From: Amyelois transitella
Taxonomy: Eukaryota > Arthropoda > Insecta > Lepidoptera > Pyralidae
Assembly (NCBI RefSeq): GCF_032362555.1
Contig: NC_083514.1
Location: 3,581,001 to 3,645,000, forward strand
Length of the DNA stretch: 64,000 bases
Direction of reading: 5' to 3'
Shown here: positions 23,501 to 35,321 of the stretch, one piece after another
Position numbering within the stretch: the first letter of the stretch is position 1
Layout: every line of letters begins with the position of its first letter
Notes under the pieces: generated by a model
The model's input: the letters and a program-made list of their open reading frames with translations, nothing else
Database searches by the model: none
What the model was told of the DNA's origin: nothing
Translations under genes and position numbers: made by a program

Positions 23501-26500
23501 GAGATACCAACAACCTTAGCTGAGCATGCGCAAGCGCATTCACAGACATCGGTGTACTTTCACAGGGGTCTTATTTGAAACTGACATGAACTTTCTCCTT
23601 TGATTGTAACCTTCACGGGACACTAGTTTTTGCCTGCGGCTTCCCTCGCGTACGAGTCATTAACGGAATTAGTACTTTACTAGATAAAAAGCACTCAATC
23701 TATGGTTGCAGTAATATATTTTTTGACTTTGGTTAAAATAATCTTTAATAATGTGAATAACATGAATTTAAGAAGCTACAACAGATAATAATGTGTATCT
23801 TTTAATGCATATTATCTTATCTCTAGGTATACACATTAATAAATAGTTATATGTACACATAAATGACAATAAATGCACAGCCGTTCATAAATAAATATTT
23901 ATCTACGTGCTGTACTGTACTTGAACTTGGAAACATTTGAATTCGAAATAGCCAGAATCTCCTGCAGAATACATTTTACAAATTTAAAAAATAAATCCAA
24001 AGTCGTACCACCATTTTCCAATGGAAAGATTCCAGTAAGCCTTCATCCATACAAATAACTTTTTCCTAAAAAAGCAGTTACATACCTACTAATCTTTATT
24101 GAAATTTCACGTCAATTACATTCACGGAAGTTATGCTAAAACAGATTTAACTACAATATTAAAAGTTATATAGTTCAATGGACGAATAAATAGTAACGAC
24201 GTAATAAAAAAGAAACGATTCACGAAAACATGTTAACATTAACCCTTTTATCAAACAGTCAATATATATTTCTGTGTAAACCTAACCCCGTCATAATTAC
24301 CACCCAGACGCAACTGTTTTTGGCGTAATCCCAATTGCCCCCGAAAAGGGATCATAATAAACCAATACCATTTGCCAATCGTTCGTTCATTCTTTATATA
24401 AAAATTGTACAAATTTTATAAGGTTAAGGTCATTGACCGAATTCATAGCTAAAACATACAACACATATTATATTATAGTTTTATAGTTCAATAGATTGAA
24501 AGTTACACTAACCTTGGACAGGAACAGAAGGAGGTGGTATTTGATCTGTCCTCCGAAGATCTTGGAAGCGGTCTCGTGGGAGAACTCCACAATGGTGGGC
24601 ATGCTGTTGACAAACACCCATGATTTGAACAGGTCCTCGTCGAATTTCTCCGCTTCGTACTTGACACGGGGCTCTTCGAACTGTAGACAAAAGAAAAGAA
24701 GTGTGTTGTATTCTTTTTGTTTTTCCCGGTGTGAGACCCGGTTTCATCCTCGTCATCTATTGGTCTCGTCATTTACATATTAAGGAACAACAAATATACA
24801 TACACATATAGATTGACTTAAGGTTAATGTATAAATGGCAGGAAAAACTTAAAAGAAAAGTCATGGAGACGAGAGGCGGTTCATGGGAAGATAATTGGGT
24901 TGGCCTTGTTATACGAGTATTAGTCTTCAGTGACAGTAAATTAACAGTTTGATATGATTACATTTACAAAGAAACGTAACGATTTACTTAGTGAGTTTAA
25001 ACTTAAAAGTTTTTGTTAAATAACTAATGGTTTATGTTAATATAATTACAAAAATCATTGAAACAGAGAAATTTCACAGTACCGTAACTATCTGCAATAA
25101 CGAAATGATAAGCATTCATAAGAAAAAGTAGAACATGCGTTCATTGTTGTGAAACTTATTCAGTCATAACTAAGTGTTTTGAATCAATTTCATCGATTGA
25201 TGTATTTCTTTAGCACCAGCGGGGAATTTATGATAAAGTAGTATAAAATATTAAAAAATAAAATGTAGCACATTTATACAAAAAAATGGTAATTACATAC
25301 CTACTAGAGTTTAGTTTCATTCATGAGAAGTGAGAACACACATAAGACCGCGCCTTTTTCGCGAAGGGAAAGGCACACTACTTGCCACGATCGCTGTATA
25401 CTTAACTAACATCTGAATGTAGTTAGGCTAAATACGCGCTTTATCATGTGAAGGCACCGGCCGGCCGGCACAGTCTGGTTTTTGATAACGGCACGTCATT
25501 CTTGAGACAAGTACACATGTGGCGACCGCGACTTATGATCGCACGTGGCACACGACACGCATTCACTTTACGTAGAAAGTAAAACTGTAGTGTGAAGACT
25601 TTTAATGAATCGATTTTATGAAAATCAATACCCTTTCCAAATATTTTTTTGCGTTTGAAATTTTTTAGTTACTTTTCATTAAAATAGGCTTACTAATAAT
25701 AATAAGATGTTTTCATAAAACTAAAAAAAGTACAAGAAATACAGGAGAATGAAAATGTGGAATTAAATATATCAAGTTTTTTTCACTGTTTTATAAGTTT
25801 GAGATCATTATTTGACGCATAGTTATAAGATGGTTATATTCTTCAGTAAGTATTAGAATTATTCTGATTGTATTTATTATTTGACTTAGTCAAATGAAAA
25901 TGAACACTAATAGAATAATTTTGTGAAAAATGTCATAAGTTGAATTTATAAATATGAACATTAGAGATGAGGTCAACCAACTCCTTATCTTATTTACATT
26001 TGGACAACCATTTAATTTATAACAAAAGGATGTGTTCTATCAGTAATTTTGAGTGTCATTAATCAAACTCTATTATGTGTATCCACACAAATTAGGAAAC
26101 AAACCCAATAAATAAAAATACAAGAGAAAAACAAATTGTAAGGAAAAGATGTATGCTGGGCACATCATGGCATGAAAATATGTAGTGTCTTGCTTTTCCT
26201 CAGGGAATGAAGTGTGATTATGAACAATATATCCTTTAGATATTGAACTTAGATTTATAAAAAAAATCTATTATTTCTTTCCTATTAGAATTTACAATGA
26301 TATTATATAGATATTGATTTTCATTTTCTGTTATAATGGGCAATTTTTTATTGTGAATATCCTATAATTATTTTATGGAAAATGTTTGAAAAGGACAGAC
26401 AAAGAAAAAGTCTGAGGAGATATGTAAATGCACTTACGTTCTTAAATAGAACAACATCTTCGTTCTCAGCCTCCAACTCCTTCACCAGTTTCTCATCTTG

Positions 26501-27509
26501 GACGATGGCAAAGATTTGGTCATCAACAATAGCAGCAATTCCAAGGAAAGCTTTAGCCTTAGCCGCTTCCTTGTCGGTGAAGAAACCAAAGACAATGACT
26601 GGGTTGGCAGCAATAAGCTCCTTGGCTTGCTCAGCAGATGTGACCTCAATGGCAGGTGGACCAGTCTTCTTCTTCAACCAGGCAACAATGTCATCAGCTT
26701 GCCGACCACCTTGTTGGAAAACAAATTACACAGTTAAAAGTGTTAAAACACTTAAATGCCGTTTAGGAGCACTTAATAAGTGTTAATGTATAGTTTTGAA
26801 AACAAAAGTGCAATTTTATGGAGGTACTAAAATTTTATACTTCTAATCATTACTTTTGTTTCGACCAAGTGTGGGAAGAAATTACTTGCATTCAAATAAC
26901 AAAACTGTTTTTTTAATGCTAGATTAATAAATTCACAGTATTTCTGTCAATATAAAAAAAGAGGTTTAGAAAATTACCTGAATAGTCAACAGGACTGCCA
27001 TTTCTGAAGAATTTGAGCGTTGGGTAGCCCCTAACTCCATAGTTCTCAGCAAGATCTTGCTCTTGCGTGGCGTCCACCTTAGCCAACTTGATCGGAGATT
27101 CTTCCTCCGCCAGTTTTGTTGCAGCCTTGGCGTATTCCGGCGCTAGAGACTTGCAATGGCCGCACCATGGTGCATCTGTGATATTATCATACAGTTACAT
27201 ACGTACAGTTCAGAATACATAGCACACAAAGCACGCCGGTAGAACAAGAAGCACAGACGTGTCAACGACCTATAATAATTAATTATCACAATTAACATAA
27301 CAGTATATTTACTCGTGTCGCCAATTTACTAGTAAATTGTGCACAAAAAGCAGAAACTTACAGAATTCCACCAAGATGAAATCTGTTGTAGAAACAATAC
27401 TGTCGAAGTTGCTTTTCGTGAGAACTAATACATTGTCTTCTGTTTGAACCTCGTCTCCGAGCGCAACACCTATGAAGGCTATGGCTAGTGAAAATAGTAT
27501 TACACGCAT
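14527..27509 (-). CDS. Pdi: Protein disulfide isomerase (PDI), complete
   Basis: Exons, 5' to 3' on the minus strand: 27509-27362, 27175-26978, 26709-26438, 24680-24513, 20902-20793, 20421-20301, 17907-17741, 15948-15783, 15226-15137, 14574-14527; 495 residues, close to the usual PDI length. Order: signal peptide (about 1-18, [18 protein letters not shown]), thioredoxin domain a with APWCGHC (active cysteines about 54 and 57), non-catalytic b and b' domains, domain a' with a second APWCGHC (about 396 and 399), then an acidic tail ending RDEL. It forms and rearranges disulfides in the ER lumen and, in animals, also serves as a prolyl 4-hydroxylase subunit. Both CGHC motifs are split from their APW by an intron or lie at an exon edge. 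The C-terminal RDEL instead of KDEL or HDEL is unusual. A UPR-type element lies upstream (27608). ERp60-class isomerases are less likely given the a-b-b'-a' acidic-tail layout. Confidence 0.97.
15949..17740. other. PDI intron
   Basis: No coding signal. A short repeat end (AAACTTTCACATTTATAATA) is at 17347-17366; the rest is AT-rich. Confidence 0.5.
19425..19545 (+). repeat. Element B, 5'-truncated
   Basis: Holds ACCTGTCACTATTTGAATTT, CAATTCTATCATTAAGCCAA and GTCTACCCCGCAAGGGATAT, ending in a short ATGT-like tail. The first half is missing. Confidence 0.7.
19548..19612 (-). repeat. Element A 3' fragment
   Basis: TTTCCTCCTGGCTTTAGTTG and GCATCCTCACTACTCTGAAG are the reverse complement of the SINE tail at about 510-590. 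It directly abuts the element B fragment. Confidence 0.6.
20940..21125 (-). repeat. Element A SINE, antisense
   Basis: Keeps the reverse-complement B box GGATTTGAACC at 21089-21099 followed by GCCATGACAGTGGGCAAA, and body sequence at 20945-21010. It lies in the PDI intron 20903-24512. A further antisense body piece is at about 21715-21765. Confidence 0.6.
22270..22475 (+). repeat. Degraded element B
   Basis: Retains TTCTTCTTTTAGGTGATAGA, CAGCAACCTGTC, and TGTCTAATCCATAAGGGATA. Strongly diverged, so older than the copies at 4110 or 45869. Confidence 0.5.
23177..23413 (-). repeat. Element B
   Basis: Antisense copy from ACATATGTATAGTCACGTCT to GGAAACCACATAGCAC, near full length with some internal loss. 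It lies in the large PDI intron; the rest of that intron (21130-24512) is AT-rich without other features. Confidence 0.75.
24681..26437. other. PDI intron
   Basis: AT-rich. A weak LINE-tail piece (CATAAGACCGCGCCTTTTTC, then TTGCCACGATCGCTGTATAC) is at about 25338-25400. Nothing else is recognisable. Confidence 0.45.
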
Positions 27510-27607
27510 TTTGGACTGATTATTATAATATCCTGCACTAGCCTACTCGGAAGACGACACACAATAAAATGCCGAAATTGCTGCTTCATTCGCTTCGTGA
27601 GCGATTT

Positions 27608-27615
27608 TGACGTGG
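27608..27615 (+). promoter_or_regulatory. UPRE-like site upstream of PDI
   Basis: TGACGTGG, the core bound by XBP1/ATF6-type factors in the unfolded protein response, lies 99 bp upstream of the PDI start codon. PDI genes are classic targets of that response. Binding is inferred. Confidence 0.55.
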
Positions 27616-27641
27616 CAGCGTCGATCGTGTGTTTGACTGTG

Positions 27642-27646
27642 ATTGG
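27642..27646 (-). promoter_or_regulatory. CCAAT box upstream of PDI
   Basis: CCAAT on the minus strand, read toward PDI. It is 26 bp from the CCACG complement of the UPRE-like site, so it is not a canonical ERSE (which needs 9 bp). Confidence 0.45.
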
Positions 27647-28039
27647 TTAAGATAATTCTTTTTAATCTTTGTCTTAGCAAAAACAAAAAGAAGTACTCAG
27701 CTTTCAAAATAAAATTATAAGGATATTTACAAAGAAATCGTTCAAAGACTATCAAAAGGGATTGAAAAAAATTAATTCTATGTATTTCATTTCACAATAT
27801 GTACATAGATACTCATTGTAATTTAATTCTCAATCGAGATCCATCCTATAATAAAGCACAGCTGATTTTGACATTGACATTTTACTCAAACATTTGTTGT
27901 CAATCTTGCTGTAAATGTAAACAAATCATATAGTTATAACAACTTTTATAAATATAGTTTCGTGCTTGTTTCTTTTATTTAAATTAATTGCTGAGGTATC
28001 GCACAGAAAGTATATTTACGAAACTTTCTAACAATAGCA

Positions 28040-31000
28040 ATGGATATCACTTCTAAATTACAATCAATTTGTATGAATGAAGTGCTCGTTGTCTACAGTA
28101 ACAAAAAATAAAATATTTCTTACAATGAAACATGAACATGATTTAACTTCGGAATTTACAATGGAACAGGTAAAAGTGTTTCTACAGAAGGTTTCTACTT
28201 ACTTTTGTTTGATATACTTGTGCAATTAGTGAATCAAAGATTCCCTATGGATTTTGAGAAAAAGGACTGAACATCTTCTACATCTTTCATCAACACTCGC
28301 TTGGTAGGGTAATTAGTTTGGCTGAATGACACACATGTTTGTAATTACTAATACTGGCACTCCGTACTATAGAGATTTATTTTAGAAGTTTTAAAATTGG
28401 AGACTATCCAATTTTTACCTGCGAGGTCTTCCTCATTTCCAGCCAGTAGCCTCATGAGTAAAGTTTAGATTTGATTTTATTAATTTGCAAAATTACAGAT
28501 TTTTTACAGTAAGTAATGATAAATGTTGCTTGAGAAATATTAATGGTTTAATCAATTGTTTTTGCTTTTGGCAAGTGTACAATTATTTGTTTAACCATGA
28601 AACTAATTGTGGTATTTTTCTTGCCATATCCATTAATTATAACATTCATAGAACTAGAACAAACTTTATCAGTTGTTTAGTTTTTGCAATTTGAAATGTT
28701 GATAAACTGTTGATTAATTAAATGGTAGTATGCTAACCATACATCAGTTGTTAGTTTCAAAGCATGGGCTCTGCTTTAACTGACACTTGACATGTAGTGA
28801 AAATATTTAACAAAGCTTGTATCTACCACCTTATATCGCTAACTTGCCTTAAGAAATCCAGGTCAATTATTCTGTCCTTGAGTCTCTTTGTACAACATTC
28901 ATAAGAAGGGACACATACATAAAATCACGCCTCTGGAGGGGTAGGCAAAGCTACCTCTTTCCACTTGCCACAATCTCGGCATAGATCTCTGCATACTTCC
29001 TTCGCTTCATCCACATTCATAACTCTCTTCAGGCAAGCTCGGGGGTTTCGGGTACTTTTGACCTGACCGTTTACCAGGACATCCTTAATTTGACCAAGAT
29101 ACATTTGTCTAGGTCTTCCCACTCTGACCTTTCCCTCCACACTCTCCTTGTATATCTGCTTAGTCAACCTGCTTTCATTCATCCTCTCCACATGATCAAA
29201 CCAACTTAACATACCCTTTTCTATTTCTGTAACTTCATCTTCTTTCACATCACAACATTCCCTTATCACACTGTTCCTTATCCGGTCACTCAATTCAAGT
29301 AAAGAAGGGATGGAGTGGTTATATTCAATACTTACATACATACATACATATCGTCACGTCTATATCCCTTGCGGGGTAGACAGAGCCAACAGTCTTGAAA
29401 AGACTGTTGGCTCATATTCAATACTTCCTGGAACATAATTTACGGACATAAGTTCCTTTAGCAACCTTGATCAAAATCAGTAAGGTCCCTCTTTAACACA
29501 GTATTGGGGGACAGAATCTTGTCATACCATAGTGAAGGTGCAACAACAGGAACAAATGCTTAAAGTTTTAGCAGGCCTAATGATTTCAGATGCCGGAATT
29601 GACAGTCTCCTCTGAGATATATACAGAGTATGACTATAGAACCAAAATCACGCCCAGCATTGAAGGCAGTAAGTAGTATAATATGGTAGCTACCTATGCG
29701 CTTGTAAAGTATATTTTCTTCTTAATAGAAGTTAAATTTTAAAGCTTTACCACATGAGAAGCTTTATAGTTTATTAATAAGATGTAGAGAAAAAATTATA
29801 CCTATAATCACAAATATTTGATTCTGTATCTGCAATGATAACTTGAAAGTGTTTTTTTTATCTTATTTAATTGTCTGTAATACAAGTTTTCATTCAGTCA
29901 GATTGTTGAATAATTAAATAATTTACTTTTACAGATGTGATATCAGAGTTTCCATTTTCGCTTGTGAAAAACAATGAAGTAAAATATGACGATGATAATG
30001 ACTTGGATATTGAGAGGCCTGAAAGATATTCTATAAAGATTGGTAAGTTGAATAATTCCATAGGTATTTAATAAGTTAAAGAGGGATTAAGATGTGTGAT
30101 GTACATACATTACCTACATATCTTAAAAACATTATTATAAATCTCTCTTCCATCACCTAAATCTGGCTTTTGATTCTTGTGACTTTGCCAACTAAATAAG
30201 GGATAAAGACGCGACATAATGACATAGAAAAAGTGGAAAGTTAATACATAGGTGTTATCTTTTTATTATTTAACCACTTTCTGTCAGTATGGAAATAAGA
30301 CTAATTATTAATCCAAAAATCTAAAGAGGAACATGCATTTAAATTTTGGCTGATAATAATGCTTATATAGAGACCATAACTTGTGAATTGAACTTGAAAC
30401 AACTAACTTATAAATTTCAGAGCATAGTGCGCAAACAAAAATAGCATTAGTAGGTCTTCAAGTATGGCGCGGTGCTTTTTTGCTTGGTGACCTGCTCATA
30501 CACCTGGGGACCGCTGGTCAGCTGGATGGCAGGACAGTGCTGGAGCTGGGAGCCGGCACGGGTCTCACCAGCTTCGTAGCCGCCATGTACGCCAAGAAGG
30601 TTTTATGCACAGGTATCAAAAGCAATTATAAACAATAAAGAAGTGAAAATGTGGGATATCACATGAGACTAGATTTAACTAGGTAGTTTAAATTGAAACG
30701 TTGGTAGGGAGTAAGGTCTAAAGAAAATCTATACTTTCGTTTTTGCGATAATTTGGGGCACTTTACACCGAAGAAAACGGGCACAAACAACAAAGAAAAT
30801 TGTATAATTTTATGAAATTATTAATTTTCAGATATAAATCTTGGCGGCATATTGGAACTTATAAAATTAAATTCGAAATATAATTCGAAGCTGATTAAAT
30901 CAGAGTTTCAAGTGATGCCTCTCGACTTCAAGGAGATCGACTGGAGCGAACAAATGACCAGGGAAATAAACGACGTAGATATAGCTGTCGCTGCTGATGG

Positions 31001-31992
31001 TGAGTTTCTCGGCGCTTATTCGTGGTCCCCTCAGGAGGATCACGGGAATTATTTTTACCTATAGTCACCGTATATTCTGAATTGTGGTTGCCAACGGGTC
31101 TGTAGCGGGAGCGATGTTTCGGACTCGACCGCCATCAAAGATAAGATCTTCCGCAAAGCTAGATGTTATGCCTAGCCTAGGAAACCGTGGCACCGACGAT
31201 CTTGAGTCGGAGGTTGTATTTATGCTGCAATCTATAGAAACTTTGAAGGCGCGAATGAGATTCTTTCTTTTTTGGCTGATGGCGTGTGTGTGACGTTTGA
31301 AGATGTCGCCATAGGCCTACTCTTCATAGATGCAATCCTTTGTTAAGTACGAGTAGATCGTGCTAGAATAGCTATTGCCCGCAGCTACCCTAGTCTACAT
31401 TATCATTTATAGAAATTTTAGGGAACCAGGTGCTTTTTTCGCAGTGCCGAAAATTTTACGTACGTAAAGACTAACGTTATTTTACGTACGTAGTGTAGTT
31501 TTGAAGATTATATGATAATAGTAATACGCTTTGTTGAGAGAAAGTTCAAGAACCATATATGAATAATAATTTCCTCGATCGTAGCTGGTTTGATTCCCAT
31601 CAAACGTAAGTTGATCTTTATGCGTTCCTATTTTAGTACAGTCGCCTCGAAAACCATAGCCTACTCACAATATTCAACAATTTTCAGTTATCTACGACGA
31701 CGACGTGACTGCAGCGTTCGTATCGACGATACAAAAGATACTAAACTCCAAACCGCCGAAGACATTATATGTTGTTCTGGAGAAACGCTACGTTTTTACC
31801 ATAGAACACATGGATTCCGTGGCGCCATGTTACGAGACATTCCTCACTTTGTTGGACAAAGTAAAGACAGACAACGCCCATTCCACATGGACTGTTCAGC
31901 AACTGCCACTTGACTTCCCGAAGTATTTTACGTATGACAGAGTAAAAGAGTTAGTTTTATGGAAAATTTCCTCGAAACCCAATAAGACATGA
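28040..31992 (+). CDS. Mettl22: METTL22-type protein-lysine methyltransferase
   Basis: Exons: 28040-28070 (tentative), 29935-30042, 30421-30612, 30832-30999, 31688-31992; 804 bp, 267 residues. The SAM-binding motif I is LELGAGTGLTS in the third exon, preceded by GLQVWRGAFLLGD and followed by CTDINLGG; a post-motif VIYDDDVT spans the fourth junction. The C-terminus (VEKRY-like LEKRYVFTI; ELVLWKI) matches METTL22. The human relative methylates the DNA-binding protein KIN17. The first exon is uncertain: an ATG at 28040 with a donor at 28071 keeps phase, whereas the longer frame from 28077 ending at a donor near 28167 would not join in phase. The long first intron holds a LINE fragment and an element B copy. 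METTL21/EEF2KMT relatives are less likely. Confidence 0.85.
28916..29320 (-). repeat. LINE (non-LTR retrotransposon) 3' coding fragment
   Basis: An open minus-strand frame of about 138 codons reads WFDHVERMNESRLTKQIYK and later GRPRQMYLGQIKD, the pattern found after the reverse transcriptase domain of LINE polyproteins. Only the extreme C-terminus is present; there is no reverse transcriptase or endonuclease motif. It lies in the first METTL22 intron. The same tail recurs at 7486-7612 and 37777-37900. Confidence 0.7.
29334..29413 (-). repeat. Truncated element B with 13-bp target duplication
   Basis: An 80-bp 3' fragment ending in ATGT repeats, inserted in the LINE fragment. A perfect direct repeat ATATTCAATACTT is at 29321-29333 and 29414-29426. 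Its truncated 5' end folds back on itself: GAGCCAACAGTC and GACTGTTGGCTC form a hairpin with a short loop. Confidence 0.88.
30043..30420. other. METTL22 intron
   Basis: AT-rich, no feature seen. The later intron 31000-31687 also holds no recognisable element; its open frames do not resemble any protein I know. Confidence 0.45.
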
Positions 31993-32563
31993 CGCTGTGA
32001 TATTAGTTTTAGTTTATATTAAATTGTTTTCGTTTTGATAACTTTGTTTCATTGGATATCTAGATCCTAAGAATTTTGCGAGATGTATCAGGATAACCTT
32101 TTTGCTGAATGATAAATCAATTTGGATGACACAAAAGTAAAAGGTCTTAAATACTGAAGTAGCCAATGAAATTCCATAATATTAACGTCACGTTTATTTA
32201 AATTTAGAAAAAATATATTAACAATAGAACTCGCGTAACTTGCGACTTAATATCGTCAATGTCTATATTGCTTAAACTTTACGCGGAAATATAGCACTTA
32301 TTCCAAAAGGAAACTATTTGAGAAAACAAAGGGGATTACTGAGGTAAGGAAGAAAGAAATACGCTTTGATATTTACATAAGCCATTAAAATAAAAATTAC
32401 TGTAATGAAAAACGCCACAAGACAAAAACGCAACTTCCATAATTTAAACACTGTACATTGTTATCTAAATAAATAAGTATAAATCACAATAAATTATTAT
32501 AATCCAAACTTATTACTGGTTCATAACGACTAAGACAATTGTGAATTAACGCTAGACTTAAAA

Positions 32564-35321
32564 TTATTTCTGTGTGGGCCAAAACTCGTTGTATTTCGTG
32601 AGGAAAGTTTTTCTGAGTTCGGAATTTCTTGCTTGTTGGTCCTTTTCTTTGCTAAGGGCTTCCACGCTCTGGCCAATGCAGTTGTCGCCTCGGAAATGGA
32701 TGATAACGACTTGTGTGTTGAAAGTTACGTTTTTATCTGGATTCTGCTTCGTGTACGCCGAGTAAGTACAAAAATCCGTTTGGAAGGGAAATGTTAGGTC
32801 TTCTGCTGGAACAAAATATTGTTACAGAAGTATAATTTAACAACGCTCACAACCGTAGGCGCTAGGGAAAATAGGACCAGCTACGTTTAGATTCAGTGGT
32901 TGTTAAAGCTCCTATACATACATCCTTTGTGCCGCATTGACGCAATACACGCGTCCGATTGTGTTTTATTTTTTACTTTTCGAATTTAGAATTATAGTCA
33001 AATTATATTCAAAAACAGCTCCGTATTTTTTTTAATCCCAAAAATAATAAGCGACAATTCAAGACAATGGTCTAAATGTGCTGCCACCACAAGCGCATTC
33101 TGTATAGATATAAATGAATATTAGTTCCCTAAAAAGTATACGAAACTAGTACATACGCCAGCAGAATGACGAATTATTTTAGCCCCGCTTGCCTTCCCCC
33201 GATTACTCATTCTCAATGGAACCGAGCCCTCGAAGCATCATGGCGGCGGATGCTAAGATGTACCTAAACGCAAATATGAAAGAAAGAGAGAGAGAGAATC
33301 ATCAAACTCACGATCAGTGTATTCCTCATGGCCCTGCGCAGTCGAGTCCCCGGTGCACTCGGGCACGCATCTACCGTCTTTCAAGATGCCCCGCATCGTC
33401 GTCAGCTTGCTGATCGCCTTCTCTCCCACCTTGCTCATCTCGCTCTTGTGCTTGTCTATGTTCCGAAGTAATTTCTTCATCTGAAAGAATAGTTGATGTG
33501 ACAAAAGATCGCGTTAACGTGTAGGTAGTGAAACCAACTGACGGACGTAGGTAACCCACAATTCAAAATTGTTCGCCAAAGAAAAATATCCTTATCTTCT
33601 GACGGACCTAAAAGTGGAATGTATGAAAAAATACCAAAGTCTTCTTCGCTGTAAGTTTTAGTCCTCTTTTTAAGGCGATAGAAGAACACTGAACGGGGGT
33701 CGGGAATTCATAGAATACCTATTTAGGTATCTTCAATTTAATGAGATTGAAATAAACAAAATCCCAAACGTCTATTTATGCAAAATATAAAATCGTTATT
33801 CATTTTATTGGAAACATTGTCCAAAACCTTTATATATTTTTACGTGTAGGTAGGTACTTACAAAACTCACCGTTTTGGATATTTTCTTCGGAGGATCTTG
33901 GTACGATATCTTGGGTTCCCCAGGGTTGCTGCCGACGACATACAGCGTGCTTTTAGATATGTCGAAGTCGGACCTCTGGCCTTCTGAAGAGTCCGTGAAT
34001 CGACCAGACACGGTCGAGGACTTGCTGTTGCTTGGCACGTACGCTGTTTTGGCCAAGTGTTCATTTGCCTGTGTTATATTTGAAGAAATATGAATAGCAG
34101 TGCAGTAATCATAAAAAGCTAGACACTTTCAGGCACTCCAATGGGAAGATCGCAATAAATGGCGAAAAATCATGAAGAACACACCGGTTTTACCTTATCT
34201 AATGAAACTTCTAAAAATATATATTATCGAGCTTTTATAGTTACCTAACTAAGAAGCTGCTATTACACACGTGACCTTACGTTAGTTTCTTTGTTTGACT
34301 TTTGACTCTTTTACAAAATTCATAATTTAAATAGGTCCAGCGGTTAATGCTGAAAGGGTAACTGACCAACAGACTTTCGAATATTAAGAATAGACAATGT
34401 AAAAAAATAATCACCCGTCGTGTCGGCGATTTCTTGTTAGATTTCTGCCTCCGCTTCATTGTGATATCTTCGTCATTCGACAGGCTCTCTTCAGACGTCG
34501 ACGGAAACACCTCATTTAGGCTGAGAACCTCCACATTACATTCTTCCAACATTGAAGGGTTGTCTGCATCGGCCACTTGGCATAGTTGGTCGGTGGAATG
34601 TATGCTGATAAAAGATTTTTGTCCGGAACACAACGTGGCTTCGTCTGCGCTCGAAGGCGATGGTTTCTTTGAAACCGTTACTGAAAACTCACTGTTTTAA
34701 ATAAAATTATATACCCACTGTTCCTAACCTGCCCCACTAAGAATGTTTGGTACCTTCATATTCTTAGTAAGAAAGTTGTCGAAAGGTGAAACAAAATGAG
34801 CCACACCCCACATGCTCTTTGAAAACAAATTAAGAGGACAAAGCTATGCAATGCACATTATTATATCTTAGTTCTTAACTCCTCACTAGTCCAGTCCATG
34901 CAGAATTGGATGGAAGGGTAGGACAGGAATTTGATCCAAATCATTGCAGCAATATTTATCTTTATATTAACTAGAAAGTTCTTTGAAGCAGCTACGCTAT
35001 GTCGAGAGAGTACAAGCAATGCGATTGCAAGGAAGCTATACTTCATCCTTGGGAATCAAGTTCACAAGCAGTTGAGACACTCATATTTGAATAAGAACGT
35101 CATACTTACCAGCGTATGTACGACTCTCCGTCGGGTTACAACTAATTACCTCTCCTGAGGAACAGAAAAAAAAAACACTCAATGAAGTAAGAATCGACTA
35201 GAAATACACTGAATAAGGCTTGTTTTCGATCACCAATACCTTCTTCTTCATTCCTGCTCGATATTTGCGCGTCTGTCTTGCTATGATCTGCTATTTTATG
35301 TGTGTTCTTCGAGTATGACAT
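32564..35321 (-). CDS. Unrecognised protein, five exons
   Basis: Exons, 5' to 3': 35321-35240, 34680-34415, 34068-33871, 33480-33312, 32805-32564; 957 bp, 318 residues, phases consistent at all four GT-AG introns. I do not recognise the family. The N-terminal two thirds are hydrophilic and Ser/Lys/Glu-rich (MSYSKNTHKIADHSK; MKRRQKSNKKSP), so probably disordered. A basic helical stretch follows (KKLLRNIDKHKSEMSKVGEK), then a more compact C-terminus with three or four cysteines (DGRCVPECTG; TDFCTYSAY; HFRGDNCIGQS) ending FLTKYNEFWPTQK. There is no signal peptide or membrane segment. An upstream in-frame ATG at 35333 could add four residues. It is convergent with METTL22. The even phase pattern and coding-like exons support a real gene. 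Confidence 0.7.

Larger units (their letters stand above)
27510..28039. promoter_or_regulatory. Shared divergent promoter of PDI and METTL22
   Basis: About 530 bp separate the two start codons on opposite strands. The PDI-proximal part holds a UPR-type element and a CCAAT box; no TATA box is obvious at a convincing spacing. The 5'UTRs are included, and transcription starts cannot be placed. Confidence 0.6.

Noticed and set aside
27615-27646. Canonical ERSE (CCAAT-N9-CCACG)
   Set aside because: Both half-sites occur, but the spacing is about 26 bp; only the UPRE-like core is kept.
34861-35046. Minus-strand frame with a signal-like start (MKYSFLAIALLVLSRH)
   Set aside because: It lies wholly within an intron of the unrecognised gene, lacks splice support and has no coding continuation.
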